Below, piece by piece: positions 1-9,695 of a stretch of 64,000 nt of DNA. The notes under the pieces were generated by a model. That model searched no databases. It saw only the letters and a list, made by a program, of their open reading frames with translations, and was not told where the DNA came from. Made by a program: the position numbers and the translations under genes. Source of the DNA: an uncultured Lachnospiraceae bacterium (GTDB lineage: Bacteria > Bacillota > Clostridia > Lachnospirales > Lachnospiraceae). The DNA lies in contig CAJUFU010000004.1 of the NCBI GenBank assembly GCA_910585555.1, positions 10,067 to 74,066 on the forward strand, written 5' to 3'. Each line of letters begins with the position of its first letter. The stretch's first letter is position 1.

Positions 1-2723
1 CCGAAGCGAAAGCAAAGGTAGAAGATAAGGTGCAGCAGACGGCGGATAAACCGGCCCATAACAAAGCCGTAGAGGCGGCGCCTAAGGCGGAAGAGGCGAA
101 AGAAGCCAGAAAAGAAACGGCCAGGCAGGGACAGAAATCCGAACAGGCAAAGACAGAGCCGCCCAAGAAGAAAAAGATTATCTTCGTGAGTAACCCTCAT
201 AATTCCAAGATGTCAGGACAGCGTCCCGCCCAGGGCCAGGGAGGAAACGGCGGCGGAAATCGGAATGGAAATAACAACAGACCGGCAGGAAATGGCGGCC
301 GGCCGGTGCAGGTGCAGAATGCGCCGCATAAGATTGTAAGACCTACCCAGAAACCCATTCCGGTGACGGCGGAACCCTATGAGGTGCGCCAGCGTCAGCA
401 GCAGGAGCGCAGAATGGAGCAGCGCCAGCAGGAAAAACGGGAACAGAGAGAGCAGCAGGAGCAGAGGGAGCAACGGGAACAGAGAGAACAGAGAGAACAG
501 AACAGAAAACCGGCAGCACCTGTACAGGGAGGCAGACCGGCTTCTGGGCAGGGTAACAGACCCATGTCGGGACAAGGACAGGAGAGGACAGGAAATGCAG
601 GAAATCATCGCAGACCTGAAGGCCAGAACAGGCCGTCTTATAACAACAATCAAAATGATCGGGGCCGTAACGGCGGCGGTGTCGGCTCTAACCGCGGCGG
701 TGCGGGTAATGAGCGCTTTTCGAGAGGAAATGGCGGGCAGGACAATAGATTTCGGAAAAATAACGGTCCGAAGGACTTTGTGCCCGAGACGCCTGTCAAG
801 GACGTGGAGAAACACAGGGATGAAGAGAAGCGCAGAACAAATCAGGAAAGAGATAAACGCTCGAAGAAAGATTTGATTTACGAAGAGGATGATGCAGCGG
901 TTAAGAACCGCAATAAAGCGGGCAGATTTATTAAGCCGGAGAAGAAAGTAGAAGAAAAGGCGGAAGAACAGATTAAAGTGATTACGATTCCGGAGTCTCT
1001 CACCATCAAGGAATTGGCGGATAAGATGAAGATTCAACCTTCTGTGATTATTAAGAAGCTGTTCTTACAAGGACAGATTGTGACCCTGAACTCGGAAATC
1101 AGCTTTGAGGATGCGGAGAACATTGCCATTGAGTATGAGATCATCTGTGAGAAGGAAGTCAAGGTGGATGTGATTCAGGAGCTGTTAAAAGAGGAAGAGG
1201 AGGACGAAGCTTCTATGGTGGCGCGTCCGCCGGTGATCTGCGTTATGGGTCATGTAGATCACGGTAAGACTTCTCTTTTGGATACCATCCGTAAGACCAA
1301 TGTGACGGATAAGGAGGCAGGCGGTATCACCCAGGCTATCGGTGCTTACACGGTAGGCGTCAAGGGACAGAGTATTACCTTCTTAGATACGCCGGGACAT
1401 GAGGCCTTCACGGCTATGCGTATGCGCGGTGCGAATTCCACGGATATTGCGGTTTTGGTGGTAGCGGCGGACGACGGCGTTATGCCCCAGACGGTGGAGG
1501 CTATCAACCATGCGAAAGCGGCAGGCATTGAAATCATTGTGGCAGTGAATAAGATTGATAAGCCCAATGCCAACATCGACCGTGTGAAACAGGAGATGAC
1601 GGAATATGAGCTGATTCCGGTAGACTGGGGCGGGACTACAGAATTTGTGCCCGTATCGGCCAAGTCGGGAGAGGGCATCGAGAATCTGCTGGAAACCATT
1701 CTGCTGACAGCGGAGATTATGGAATTAAAAGCCAACCCTGACAGAAATGCCAGAGGTCTGGTCATCGAGGCGGAACTTGATAAGGGCCGGGGCCCGGTGG
1801 CTACCGTGCTGGTACAGAAAGGCACGCTCCATGTGGGAGACTTTATCTCGGCAGGGGCAAGCCACGGCAAGGTGAGAGCCATGATCGATGACAAGGGCAG
1901 GCGTGTGAAAGAAGCCAAGCCTTCCACACCGGTGGAAATCCTGGGCCTTTCCGATGTGCCCAGCGCAGGTGAGGTATTTATCGTGCATGAGAATGACAAG
2001 AGCGCGAAATCTTATGCGGAAACTTATATGGCACAGCATAAAGAGGAGATGCTTGCAGATACTAAGACCAGAATGTCCTTAGACGATCTGTTTAACCAGA
2101 TTCAGGAAGGAAATCTGAAAGAACTGAACCTGATTGTCAAAGCGGATGTACAGGGCAGTGTGGAGGCAGTGAAACAGAGTCTGATGAAACTGTCCAATGA
2201 GGAAGTGGTGGTGAAGTGTATCCACGGCGGTGTGGGCGCTATCAACGAATCGGACGTATCTTTGGCTTCTGCTTCTTCAGCGATTATCATAGGCTTTAAC
2301 GTAAGGCCGGATGCCACCGCTAAGACGGTAGCGGAACGCGAGGGCGTGGATGTGAGACTTTATAAGGTCATCTATCAGGCAATCGAGGACGTTGAGGCGG
2401 CTATGAAGGGTATGTTAGACCCGATCTTCGAGGAAAAGGTAATCGGTCATGCGGAAGTCCGCCAGATTTTCAAGGCATCGGCCATCGGCAACATCGCCGG
2501 TTCCTATGTACTGGACGGTGAATTCCTAAGAGGCTGTAAGATTCGTATCCGCAGAGGCGACGAGCAGATTTATGAGGGTGAACTTGCCTCCTTAAAGAGA
2601 TTCAAGGACGATGTGAAGGAAGTCAAAGCAGGCTTCGAGTGCGGCCTTGTGTTTGAAGGCTTCGATAAGATGCAGGAACTGGATATTGTGGAGGCATATA
2701 TTATGGTAGAAGTACCCCGCTAA
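1..2723 (+). CDS. infB: Translation initiation factor IF-2 (5' end cut by window edge)
   Basis: IF-2 is the GTPase that brings fMet-tRNA to the 30S subunit and promotes subunit joining. The frame is open from the first bases, so the true start lies upstream; a GTG at position 30 is only an internal candidate. About 300 residues of basic and Q/R/N/G-rich low-complexity sequence come first, including a run of EQREQR-type repeats near bases 430-500. An IF2_N-type domain follows. The GTPase domain shows [24 protein letters not shown] and SAKSG in order. Domains II to IV complete the protein. It opens the infB-rbfA-nrnA-truB-ribF cluster. Confidence 0.97.
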   Translation, partial: EAKAKVEDKVQQTADKPAHNKAVEAAPKAEEAKEARKETARQGQKSEQAKTEPPKKKKIIFVSNPHNSKMSGQRPAQGQGGNGGGNRNGNNNRPAGNGGRPVQVQNAPHKIVRPTQKPIPVTAEPYEVRQRQQQERRMEQRQQEKREQREQQEQREQREQREQREQNRKPAAPVQGGRPASGQGNRPMSGQGQERTGNAGNHRRPEGQNRPSYNNNQNDRGRNGGGVGSNRGGAGNERFSRGNGGQDNRFRKNNGPKDFVPETPVKDVEKHRDEEKRRTNQERDKRSKKDLIYEEDDAAVKNRNKAGRFIKPEKKVEEKAEEQIKVITIPESLTIKELADKMKIQPSVIIKKLFLQGQIVTLNSEISFEDAENIAIEYEIICEKEVKVDVIQELLKEEEEDEASMVARPPVICVMGHVDHGKTSLLDTIRKTNVTDKEAGGITQAIGAYTVGVKGQSITFLDTPGHEAFTAMRMRGANSTDIAVLVVAADDGVMPQTVEAINHAKAAGIEIIVAVNKIDKPNANIDRVKQEMTEYELIPVDWGGTTEFVPVSAKSGEGIENLLETILLTAEIMELKANPDRNARGLVIEAELDKGRGPVATVLVQKGTLHVGDFISAGASHGKVRAMIDDKGRRVKEAKPSTPVEILGLSDVPSAGEVFIVHENDKSAKSYAETYMAQHKEEMLADTKTRMSLDDLFNQIQEGNLKELNLIVKADVQGSVEAVKQSLMKLSNEEVVVKCIHGGVGAINESDVSLASASSAIIIGFNVRPDATAKTVAEREGVDVRLYKVIYQAIEDVEAAMKGMLDPIFEEKVIGHAEVRQIFKASAIGNIAGSYVLDGEFLRGCKIRIRRGDEQIYEGELASLKRFKDDVKEVKAGFECGLVFEGFDKMQELDIVEAYIMVEVPR

Positions 2724-2775
2724 GCGAGGGCAGAGAACTTCTGAAACACTATTTAAGTAAGAAAGGGCTGGGATC

Positions 2776-3180
2776 ATGCGTAAGAACAGTGTAAAAAACA
2801 CCCGGATTAATGGGGAAGTACAGCGTGAATTGGCGCAGATTATCAGGGGAGGCATCAAGGATCCCAGGATTGCACCAATGACTTCTGTGGTGGCCGTGGA
2901 GGTGGCACCGGATTTAAAGACCTGTAAGGCGTGGATTAGTGTGCTCGGAGACGAGAAGGCGCAGGAGGATACCCTGGCAGGGCTTAGGAGTGCGGAAGGA
3001 TTTATCAGGGGCAGACTTGCGAAGACGATCAATCTGCGCAATACCCCCCAGATCACTTTCATCATGGACCAGTCCATCGCCTATGGAGTCAATATGTCTA
3101 AGAGGATTGAGGAAGTAGTGGCAACAGACCGTAAGGCAGTAAAGGCAGATGAGGGAAATGGAAATGAAGTTGATCAGTGA
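2776..3180 (+). CDS. rbfA: Ribosome-binding factor A
   Basis: RbfA is a small KH-like protein that binds the 30S subunit during late 16S rRNA maturation. The 134-residue length and the N-terminal pattern (basic start, then VQRELAQII and IKDPRIAPMTSVVAVEVAPD) are typical. The C-terminal half has RTPQ-like NTPQITFIMDQSIAYG. It lies 52 bases after infB and its 3' end overlaps the start of nrnA, so the genes are probably cotranscribed and translationally coupled. Confidence 0.95.
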   Translation: MRKNSVKNTRINGEVQRELAQIIRGGIKDPRIAPMTSVVAVEVAPDLKTCKAWISVLGDEKAQEDTLAGLRSAEGFIRGRLAKTINLRNTPQITFIMDQSIAYGVNMSKRIEEVVATDRKAVKADEGNGNEVDQ

Positions 3181-4120
3181 AGTAAAAGATGCAAAGAAAA
3201 TAGCGATTGGCGGGCATGTGCGGCCTGACGGAGACTGTGTGTGCTCTGTCATGGCCCTGTACCGCTATCTGCAAAAGGAATTGCCCGAAGCGCAGATTGA
3301 TATATATCTTGAGAAGCCGTCGGAGGTCTTTCGCTGCATTCAGGGAATGGAGGAGATTCATTCTGATTTCCAGACCGAGGAAAAGTACGATGTCTTTGTG
3401 GCACTGGATTGTAACGACGAGCGGTTAGGAGAGGCGCTGCCAATTTTTCGAAGGGCAGGCAGACGGATTAATATCGACCATCATATCAGCAACACCGGAT
3501 GCGGAGATTTGAACATCATCGAGCCGCAGAAAAGTTCCACAGCGGAACTGTTATACGAACTGATGGAGCAGGATGCGGTAGACGAGGAGATTGCCAAGGC
3601 AATCTATATTGGTATGGCCCATGATACGGGGGTATTCCGGTATTCTAATACTTCTCCCCGCACGCTGGAGATTGCCGCGAAACTGCTTGGGTTTGGCTTC
3701 GACTTTTCTGCGCTGCTTGAGCATACGTTCTTCGAGAGGACTTATGTACAGACGCAGATCATGGGCAGGGCGGTGTTGGAGAGCGTTCGTTTTATGAATG
3801 ACCGTTGCATCGTCAGTATGGTGAGCCGGCGTATGATGGAGTTTTATCAGGTGGGCCCCAAGGATTTGGACGGTATTGTGAACCATCTGCAGGTGGTGAG
3901 CGGTGTGGACTGTGCGATTTTTATGTATGAGATCGGTACGCTGCAATATAAGGTAAGTATGCGGTCCAACGGTAAGGTGAACGTGGCGCAGGTCGCCGTG
4001 CAATTTGGCGGCGGCGGGCATCTGCGGGCAGCAGGCTGCACCATGAACGGTACATATCATGATAATATCAATAATCTGTCCAAGGAAATTGCCGGGCAGC
4101 TGAAGAAGGAACAGGCATAG
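3164..4120 (+). CDS. nrnA: DHH/DHHA1 phosphoesterase, NrnA-like (oligoribonuclease / pAp phosphatase)
   Basis: NrnA-type enzymes degrade nanoRNAs and dephosphorylate pAp. The DHH domain shows GGHVRPDGDC near the N-terminus, DCND, then NIDHHISN and GMAHDTGVFRY; the DHHA1 domain ends with GGGGHLRAAGC, the substrate-binding glycine motif. Three ATGs lie close together (3149, 3158, 3164). The third is chosen because GAGGGA at 3151-3156 gives 7-base spacing and the protein then begins MKLISEV. The start overlaps the end of rbfA by 17 bases. truB follows after 3 bases. Confidence 0.92.
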   Translation: MKLISEVKDAKKIAIGGHVRPDGDCVCSVMALYRYLQKELPEAQIDIYLEKPSEVFRCIQGMEEIHSDFQTEEKYDVFVALDCNDERLGEALPIFRRAGRRINIDHHISNTGCGDLNIIEPQKSSTAELLYELMEQDAVDEEIAKAIYIGMAHDTGVFRYSNTSPRTLEIAAKLLGFGFDFSALLEHTFFERTYVQTQIMGRAVLESVRFMNDRCIVSMVSRRMMEFYQVGPKDLDGIVNHLQVVSGVDCAIFMYEIGTLQYKVSMRSNGKVNVAQVAVQFGGGGHLRAAGCTMNGTYHDNINNLSKEIAGQLKKEQA

Positions 4121-4123
4121 AAT

Positions 4124-5047
4124 ATGGCAGGGACCTTTCTCTATAATGGAATCATCAATGTATATAAAGAGGCAGGCTACACTTCCCACGATGTGGTGGC
4201 CAGACTCAGAGGAATCTGTAAACAGAAAAAGATTGGACATACAGGAACACTCGATCCGGATGCGGCCGGCGTGCTTCCTGTATGTTTCGGTTCCGGCACA
4301 AGACTGTGCGATATGCTGACAGACTGGGATAAGGAGTATATCGCGGTGCTTAAGCTGGGCGTTATCACGGATACCCAGGATATGTCCGGGCAGATACTGG
4401 CGGAGGCGGAGGCTGTCCAAATGGCGGCCCTTAGCGAAGATGCCGTGGGCAAGGCGGTTATGGGGTTTGTGGGAGACTACGAACAGATCCCGCCCATGTA
4501 TTCGGCCTTGAAGGTGAACGGTAAGAGACTCTATGAACTGGCGCGGGCGGGGAAAGAAGTGGAACGGAAACCCAGGCTGGTGCAGATTAAGGAGATTGAA
4601 ATCTTACAGATGGCGCTTCCAAAGGTGCAGTTTAGGGTGGTGTGTTCTAAGGGAACCTATATCAGGACGCTGTGTCATGATATCGGAGAAAAGCTTGGCT
4701 GCGGCGGCACTATGGAATCCCTTGTCAGAAGCAGAGTGGGCATATTCAGCCTAAAAGAGGCGCTGACCTTAGAGGAGATCGAAAAACTTAAGTGCGCGGG
4801 GAAACTGGCGGATGTCATAACAGCGCCTGATACGGTCTTTTCTGACTGTCGGGTGGTCACAGTGACACAGATGGGGCAGAAGCTGGCGGCAAACGGAAAC
4901 CGTCTGCAGGTTGGTCTCTTTGTAGGTCAAATCGCGCCCAAGGACCAGGAACAGGTGCGGGTTTACGATGAGGCAGGCAGGTTTTACGGTATGTATCAGT
5001 TTCAGAAAGCATCCCGGGATTTTAAACCCGTAAAGATGTTTTTATAG
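4124..5047 (+). CDS. truB: tRNA pseudouridine(55) synthase
   Basis: TruB isomerises U55 of tRNA to pseudouridine in the T-loop. The N-terminal catalytic block has KKIGHTGTLDPDAAGVLP; the Asp of TLDPDA is the family's catalytic residue. GDYEQIPPMYSALKVNGKRLYELAR and SKGTYIRTLCHDIG follow, as in the family. Length (307 residues) is normal. It sits between nrnA and ribF in the usual Firmicute order. Confidence 0.96.
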   Translation: MAGTFLYNGIINVYKEAGYTSHDVVARLRGICKQKKIGHTGTLDPDAAGVLPVCFGSGTRLCDMLTDWDKEYIAVLKLGVITDTQDMSGQILAEAEAVQMAALSEDAVGKAVMGFVGDYEQIPPMYSALKVNGKRLYELARAGKEVERKPRLVQIKEIEILQMALPKVQFRVVCSKGTYIRTLCHDIGEKLGCGGTMESLVRSRVGIFSLKEALTLEEIEKLKCAGKLADVITAPDTVFSDCRVVTVTQMGQKLAANGNRLQVGLFVGQIAPKDQEQVRVYDEAGRFYGMYQFQKASRDFKPVKMFL

Positions 5048-5079
5048 AAAGTAGAGTACAGTACAGGCGGGATGACAGA

Positions 5080-5994
5080 ATGTTGATTATAGAAAATACC
5101 ACAGAGTTTGCGCTGCAGACAAAAAGTGCTGTGGCAGTGGGCAAATTTGACGGGATTCATCTGGGGCACAGGAAACTGCTTGCTAAGATTTTGGAGCAGA
5201 AAAAGGCCGGACTTACGGCGGTGGTATTCACATTTGACACTTCGGCTTCGGCTTTCTTTGGCGGAGAGGATAAAGAACTGTCCACGAAGGAGGAGAAGCG
5301 GGCGGTTTTTGAGAAGATGGGGATTGATGTGCTGATTGAATTTCCTTTAAACAGGGAGACGGCGGCTACGGAACCGGTGACGTTTGTGAAACAGTATTTA
5401 GCCAGGCAGATGCGGACGGCTTATCTGTGCGCAGGACCGGATATCTCTTTTGGTAAGCGGGGAGCGGGTGACAAGGCGCTTTTGGCCCAGTATCAGAAAG
5501 CGTGCGGTTATCAGCTGGAATTGATTGAAAAGGTACAGGTGGACGGCGGGGAGGTAAGTTCCACCAGAGTAAGAGGCGCAGTCCGGGCAGGACAGATGGA
5601 GGCGGTAGCCCGTATGCTGGGGACGCCTTACAGTGTGAGCGGTCTGGTGGAGCATGGAAGACGTCTGGGTCGTACACTGGGGATGCCTACGGCGAATCTG
5701 CTTCCGGAGACGGACAAGCTTCTGCCGCCCAATGGGGTTTATTATTCCAGTGTGCTTCTAAACGGCAGCACCTACCGGGGGATTTCCAATATAGGCTGCA
5801 AACCCACCGTATCGCAGGAGAATGTCATGGGAGTGGAGACTTATCTCTATGATTTTGACGAGTCCATTTATGGCAGCCGGATTACGGTACAGCTTCATGC
5901 ATTCCGCAGGCCGGAGGAGAAATTCTTAAATGTGGAGGCGCTGCGGGAACAGCTTATGCTTGACATTGAAGCGGGCAGGGCATTTGAAACGTGA
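5080..5994 (+). CDS. ribF: Bifunctional riboflavin kinase / FMN adenylyltransferase
   Basis: RibF makes FMN from riboflavin and then FAD. The N-terminal adenylyltransferase domain has GKFDGIHLGHRKLL (nucleotidyltransferase signature) and STRVRGAVRAGQM near residues 165-180. The C-terminal flavokinase domain has GRTLGMPTANL and NGVYYSSVLLNG. At 304 residues it is full length. It is the last gene of the run that starts with infB; the next gene has its own promoter-like sequence. Confidence 0.95.
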   Translation: MLIIENTTEFALQTKSAVAVGKFDGIHLGHRKLLAKILEQKKAGLTAVVFTFDTSASAFFGGEDKELSTKEEKRAVFEKMGIDVLIEFPLNRETAATEPVTFVKQYLARQMRTAYLCAGPDISFGKRGAGDKALLAQYQKACGYQLELIEKVQVDGGEVSSTRVRGAVRAGQMEAVARMLGTPYSVSGLVEHGRRLGRTLGMPTANLLPETDKLLPPNGVYYSSVLLNGSTYRGISNIGCKPTVSQENVMGVETYLYDFDESIYGSRITVQLHAFRRPEEKFLNVEALREQLMLDIEAGRAFET

Positions 5995-6035
5995 CGGTAA
6001 GTGTCGATGGGCGTCGGATTTTTTGCTATAAGGAC

Positions 6036-6064
6036 TTGTAAGTATGTTTTTTTTTAGATACAAT
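6036..6064 (+). promoter_or_regulatory. Sigma-A-like promoter for the Na/Pi cotransporter-like gene
   Basis: TTGTAA (6036-6041) and TACAAT (6059-6064) are separated by 17 bases, with a T-rich spacer. They lie 51 bases before the downstream ATG. This is pattern matching only. Confidence 0.55.
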
Positions 6065-6115
6065 AATATCGGCGGCATTGAAGCGAAAGAACAAAGGAAG
6101 GAAACTTAAATTGAG

Positions 6116-7753
6116 ATGAATCCAACAATCATTCTTTCCATGGCAGGCGGCCTTGGGCTGTTTTTGTATGGTATGCGCATCATGAGCGACAGCATTGAAA
6201 AGGTTGCCGGTGCAAGGTTGAGAGGAATTCTGGAGCGGTTGACCACAAACCGCTTTATGGGAATTTTAGTGGGTGTTTTCTTTACGGCAGTTATCCAGTC
6301 ATCGTCGGCATGTACGGTTATGGTGGTCAGCTTCGTCAATTCAGGGCTGATGAATCTGACCCAGGCGGCAGGGGTGATTTTTGGCGCTAATATCGGTACT
6401 ACGGTAACGGCCCTTTTGGTCTCCTTGAAATTGGAGAAGGCGGCGCCGGTGTTTTTGCTGGTGGGCGTGCTGATGGTCATGTTCTGCAAGAAGCAGAAAG
6501 TATCAAGATGGGGAGAGGTTATCATCGGTTTCGGCGTGCTCTTCATGGGGCTGAGCACCATGTCGGGGGCCATGTCCGGTATGAAAGATTCCCCGGCAGT
6601 CTTACATATGTTTGCATCTTTACAAACGCCAATCCTGGCAGTCCTTTTGGGCACTGTTCTGACAGCCATTATCCAAAGTTCCTCTGTGACGGTCAGTATT
6701 ATGGTGCTTTTAGCCAATCAGGGACTGATTGGAATGGATATCTGTATGTTCATTATTCTCGGCTGTAATATCGGTGCCTGTACGTCCGCGCTGTTAGCTT
6801 CTTTAAATGGTAAGAAGGATGCGAAACGGGCGGCGGCAATCCATTTGATTTTCAACGTGATCGGTACGATTGTTGTATATATTCTTTTCAAACTGGCTGT
6901 CAGTCAGGTGGTGGCAGTGCTTACCGTGATAGCCGGCAGCGACCCGGGCCGTGTGGTGGCTTATGCCCATATTGCGATCAAAGTATTTCAGGTTATCATT
7001 ATGATGCCGTTTATCAAGGGTATCGTAAAACTGACCTATCTGCTGGTGCCTGGTGACGATAAGAAAGTCGGATACCGGGACAGCTATCAGCTCAAATATA
7101 TCGGTGAAAAGGTGGTCTTAAATCCCGCCACTGCCGTGGTGGAAGTGATCAAGGAGCTGGACCGTATGGCTTCCCTGGCTGACGAGAACCTTAACCGCGC
7201 CATGAACGCGCTGATGACATTGGACCAAAGCGAGATTGACGAAGTCTATGAGGTGGAGAAGAATATAGATTTCTTAAGTCATGCCATCACCAACTACCTG
7301 GTGAAGATCAATCAGACGACTCTGCCGATCGAGGACTTAAAGAGTATCGGCGCCCTTTTCCATGTGGTCAATGACATCGAGAGAATCGGTGACCACGCGG
7401 AGAATATTGCAGACGCGGCCGTCAGGCGGATAGAGACCGGGGTGGGATTCTCCAAGGCGGCACAGAAGGAGATGGGCGAGATGATAGATATGGTGAATAC
7501 CATACTGCATTTTTCCATCGCTATGTTCGTGAAGAGTACGGAAGAACATGTGGAGGATATCAGAAATCTGGAAGAAGCCGTGGACGAGAAAGAGAAAGAA
7601 TTGCAGCAAAAGCATATTGCCAGACTTTCCAACAACGAGTGTACGCCGGAGGCGGGGGCATTATTCTCGGAAGTGGTGTCCGGTTTAGAGAGAGTGGCCG
7701 ATCATGCCACCAATATTGCCTTTGCGAACACCTATTATGAGACGGGTATGTAA
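6116..7753 (+). CDS. Na/Pi cotransporter family protein with PhoU-like C-terminal domain
   Basis: This is a NptA/PNaS-family membrane protein, predicted to couple sodium to phosphate uptake or efflux. The N-terminal half (about residues 1-310) is hydrophobic and contains the duplicated QSSS signature of the family: AVIQSSSACTV and AIIQSSSVTVSI. Each is followed by a glycine-rich GANIGT or GCNIGA loop. From about residue 330 the chain is soluble and helical with two PhoU-like repeats (NDIERIGDHAENIADAA and SGLERVADHATNIAFA). Length 545 residues is usual. The actual substrate is inferred from family only. Confidence 0.9.
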   Translation: MNPTIILSMAGGLGLFLYGMRIMSDSIEKVAGARLRGILERLTTNRFMGILVGVFFTAVIQSSSACTVMVVSFVNSGLMNLTQAAGVIFGANIGTTVTALLVSLKLEKAAPVFLLVGVLMVMFCKKQKVSRWGEVIIGFGVLFMGLSTMSGAMSGMKDSPAVLHMFASLQTPILAVLLGTVLTAIIQSSSVTVSIMVLLANQGLIGMDICMFIILGCNIGACTSALLASLNGKKDAKRAAAIHLIFNVIGTIVVYILFKLAVSQVVAVLTVIAGSDPGRVVAYAHIAIKVFQVIIMMPFIKGIVKLTYLLVPGDDKKVGYRDSYQLKYIGEKVVLNPATAVVEVIKELDRMASLADENLNRAMNALMTLDQSEIDEVYEVEKNIDFLSHAITNYLVKINQTTLPIEDLKSIGALFHVVNDIERIGDHAENIADAAVRRIETGVGFSKAAQKEMGEMIDMVNTILHFSIAMFVKSTEEHVEDIRNLEEAVDEKEKELQQKHIARLSNNECTPEAGALFSEVVSGLERVADHATNIAFANTYYETGM

Positions 7754-7772
7754 TAAAATCATCGCACAGGGA

Positions 7773-7801
7773 TTGACAAAGTCTTACGGACTTGTTATAA
7801 T
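7773..7801 (+). promoter_or_regulatory. Consensus sigma-A promoter of the NlpC/P60 gene
   Basis: A perfect TTGACA (7773-7778) and a perfect TATAAT (7796-7801) are separated by exactly 17 bases, 62 bases before the ATG of the NlpC/P60 gene. It starts just after the stop codon of the preceding gene. Confidence 0.8.
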
Positions 7802-7812
7802 AAGCTCACATT

Positions 7813-7838
7813 TGTTACAAAAGTGTTACGAATGTTAC
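7813..7838 (+). repeat. Three TGTTAC direct repeats in the 5' leader of the NlpC/P60 gene
   Basis: TGTTAC occurs at 7813-7818, 7824-7829 and 7833-7838, spaced 11 and 9 bases apart, starting 12 bases after the -10 box. The position around and after the likely transcription start fits an operator. No regulator is identified. Confidence 0.45.
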
Positions 7839-7863
7839 AAATTAGCGAGAGGACAATCCTTCG

Positions 7864-9054
7864 ATGAAGAGACGAGAAATATCTTTGCTTTTGGCAGGTT
7901 TTTTACTTTTTATGATTCCCATGCAGATGCAGGCAACAATCGCTCTGCCGGATATTGTGTCAACAAAACAGATTAATTTTAACAAAAGTATTACAGAAAA
8001 TATTCAAAATGTCACAGAATTGGATGTGACGCAGGATAGTGCCGATGCCTGGACCGTGGCACAGGCGGCTTCCAGTACACAGAGTGAGGCAGGGCAGATT
8101 CCGGCAGACAGTATTCATGACGTGCTGGGAGATTCTGTTGGTTCCGCCAGCATCTTCTCTGCGGATAAGACAGTGGAGGACTATAAGCTGGCGTATGAGC
8201 GGGCTAAGAACGCCAACTGGGGCTATACGAACCTGGGCATCGCCAATGTGAGCGATAATCTGAATATCCGGGCCGTGGCGGCGGAAGATGGGAAGCTGGT
8301 AGGTAAACTGCCCAAGGATGCGGCCTGTGAGGTACTTGATACAGATGATACCTGGGCGCACATCAAGTCCGGCAGCGTAGAAGGATATGTGAGCAAAGAG
8401 TATCTTCTGACAGGGATTCCGGCGAAACATAAAGCAGAAGAGCTTGCAACAACAATGGCCAGAGTCACCACGGACAGTCTGAATGTCAGGGCAGAGGCCA
8501 GCACGGATTCGGAAGTTATCACCATGGTGCCAAACGGCGAGGAGCTGGAAGTGGCTGCTGTGGAGGGAGAATGGGTTAAAGTACTTTTGGATGACGACGA
8601 GGTTTATGTGTCGGGAGAGTTTGTGGAAGTCAGTGCAGAACTCGGAACGGCAGTCACCATGTCAGAACTGCTCTACGGGCAGGGCATCTCCAACGTGCGC
8701 GTGGATTTGTGTCAGTATGCGAAAGAATTTCTGGGGAACCCTTATGTATGGGGCGGCACCAGTTTGACAAAGGGAGCGGACTGCTCCGGTTATGTGATGA
8801 GTCTTTATAAGAAGTACGGCGTGAATCTGCCTCATTCGTCCAGGGCGCAGGCCAACTGCGGCACCACGATCAAGGTATCCGAGGCACAGCCGGGAGATCT
8901 GATTTTCTATGGAAAAGGCAAGACCATCAATCATGTGGCGATGTATATTGGCGGCGGCAAGGTAATCCATGCCAGCAGTCCTAAGACAGGGATTCGTATT
9001 TCCAATGTGTCTTATAGAACGCCTTTTAAGGCAGTGCGGATTCTGCAGGACTAG
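7864..9054 (+). CDS. Secreted SH3b-SH3b-NlpC/P60 cell-wall hydrolase
   Basis: This is a predicted exported peptidoglycan endopeptidase of the NlpC/P60 cysteine peptidase family, cutting stem or cross-link peptides. A signal peptide is visible (MKRREISLLLAGFLLFMIPM, then an AxA-like site). A linker of about 90 residues follows, then two bacterial SH3 domains (each with LNIRA or LNVRAEAS and a GYVSKEY or VYVSGEF end). The NlpC/P60 domain is C-terminal: GADCSGYVMSLY contains the catalytic Cys, and NHVAMYIGGGKVIHA the His. It is transcribed alone from the consensus promoter just upstream. Confidence 0.92.
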   Translation: MKRREISLLLAGFLLFMIPMQMQATIALPDIVSTKQINFNKSITENIQNVTELDVTQDSADAWTVAQAASSTQSEAGQIPADSIHDVLGDSVGSASIFSADKTVEDYKLAYERAKNANWGYTNLGIANVSDNLNIRAVAAEDGKLVGKLPKDAACEVLDTDDTWAHIKSGSVEGYVSKEYLLTGIPAKHKAEELATTMARVTTDSLNVRAEASTDSEVITMVPNGEELEVAAVEGEWVKVLLDDDEVYVSGEFVEVSAELGTAVTMSELLYGQGISNVRVDLCQYAKEFLGNPYVWGGTSLTKGADCSGYVMSLYKKYGVNLPHSSRAQANCGTTIKVSEAQPGDLIFYGKGKTINHVAMYIGGGKVIHASSPKTGIRISNVSYRTPFKAVRILQD

Positions 9055-9139
9055 GAGATAGATATAAAGCAGTAGGATGGATGCTGTGGCAGAAGGAAAG
9101 CGTATGAGGAAAAGATAGCAAAAGCGCTTCAATATACGC

Positions 9140-9168
9140 TTTACAATCACATGGGTTTGTGATACACT
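9140..9168 (+). promoter_or_regulatory. Sigma-A-like promoter of rpsO
   Basis: TTTACA (9140-9145) and TACACT (9163-9168) are separated by 17 bases. They lie about 100 bases before the rpsO start, leaving a leader of roughly 95 bases. Confidence 0.6.
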
Positions 9169-9174
9169 ATAGCA

Positions 9175-9270
9175 GTGTGATTTGAGCCGATACCCGGAGG
9201 CGGGATGCTCCGACCCCCTTCTTGGTGTCAGGCGTTTATCAGGGCAGCCCCCTGAAGGAAAGGAGAAATT
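9175..9270 (+). promoter_or_regulatory. Probable rpsO leader (candidate S15 autoregulatory RNA)
   Basis: The leader between the rpsO promoter and its ATG is G/C-rich and can fold into several short stems, for example around GGAGGCGGGATGCTCC and GGGCAGCCCCCTGAAGG. S15 represses its own translation through leader RNAs in several bacterial lineages, with unrelated structures. The assignment is by position only; no known leader class was matched. Confidence 0.4.
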
Positions 9271-9537
9271 ATGATTTCTAAGGAAAAGAAAACAGCGATT
9301 GTCAAAGAGTATGCCAGATCGGAAGGCGACACAGGTTCACCGGAAGTGCAGGTAGCAGTCCTGACAGCGAGAATTCAGGAACTCACCGAGCATCTGAAAG
9401 AGAATCCCAAAGATCATCATTCCAGAAGAGGACTTCTGAAAATGGTAGGTCAGAGACGCGGCCTGCTTGGCTATCTGAAAGAAAAAGATATTGAGAGATA
9501 TCGTTCCTTAATTGAGAGACTTGGACTTCGTAAATAA
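9271..9537 (+). CDS. rpsO: 30S ribosomal protein S15
   Basis: S15 binds 16S rRNA at the central-domain three-way junction early in 30S assembly. The 88-residue length and the motifs [33 protein letters not shown] and the ending [12 protein letters not shown] are diagnostic. A strong AAGGAAAGGAG precedes the ATG. The gene is followed by a hairpin and then by pnp, the usual rpsO-pnp order. Confidence 0.98.
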   Translation: MISKEKKTAIVKEYARSEGDTGSPEVQVAVLTARIQELTEHLKENPKDHHSRRGLLKMVGQRRGLLGYLKEKDIERYRSLIERLGLRK

Positions 9538-9547
9538 GATGGACAAT

Positions 9548-9591
9548 AAAGCGGAGATAGGGTTAGCAGAGTTAACCCTAAATCCGCTTTT
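9548..9591 (+). terminator. Hairpin between rpsO and pnp
   Basis: An 8-bp outer stem (AAAGCGGA at 9548-9555 with TCCGCTTT at 9583-9590) encloses a 6-bp inner stem (GGGTTA with TAACCC). A short T-run and TCTG follow. It may terminate rpsO transcripts partly and let some polymerase through to pnp; in other bacteria an rpsO-pnp hairpin is an RNase III site. Confidence 0.7.
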
Positions 9592-9695
9592 CTGTGTATA
9601 TTTGCAGTGGTCTGGTTTAAGCAGGCGGCTGCGCACTTTCGGCGGGAGGAGGATCTGCCGGAAGGAGGAAGAGAGAAGAAAAAGGAGAGAAGATT

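Noticed and set aside
430..505. Short repeats as a CRISPR-like array
   Set aside because: They are coding repeats of the EQREQ type within IF-2 with no spacers. No CRISPR array was seen anywhere in the window.
213..1037. Long open frame antisense to infB
   Set aside because: It mirrors the low-complexity region of IF-2, has no ribosome binding site and encodes a Leu/Phe/Arg-rich chain typical of antisense to Gln/Glu/Arg repeats.
3551..4420. 289-codon open frame antisense to nrnA and truB
   Set aside because: It spans two real genes on the other strand and has no supporting signals.
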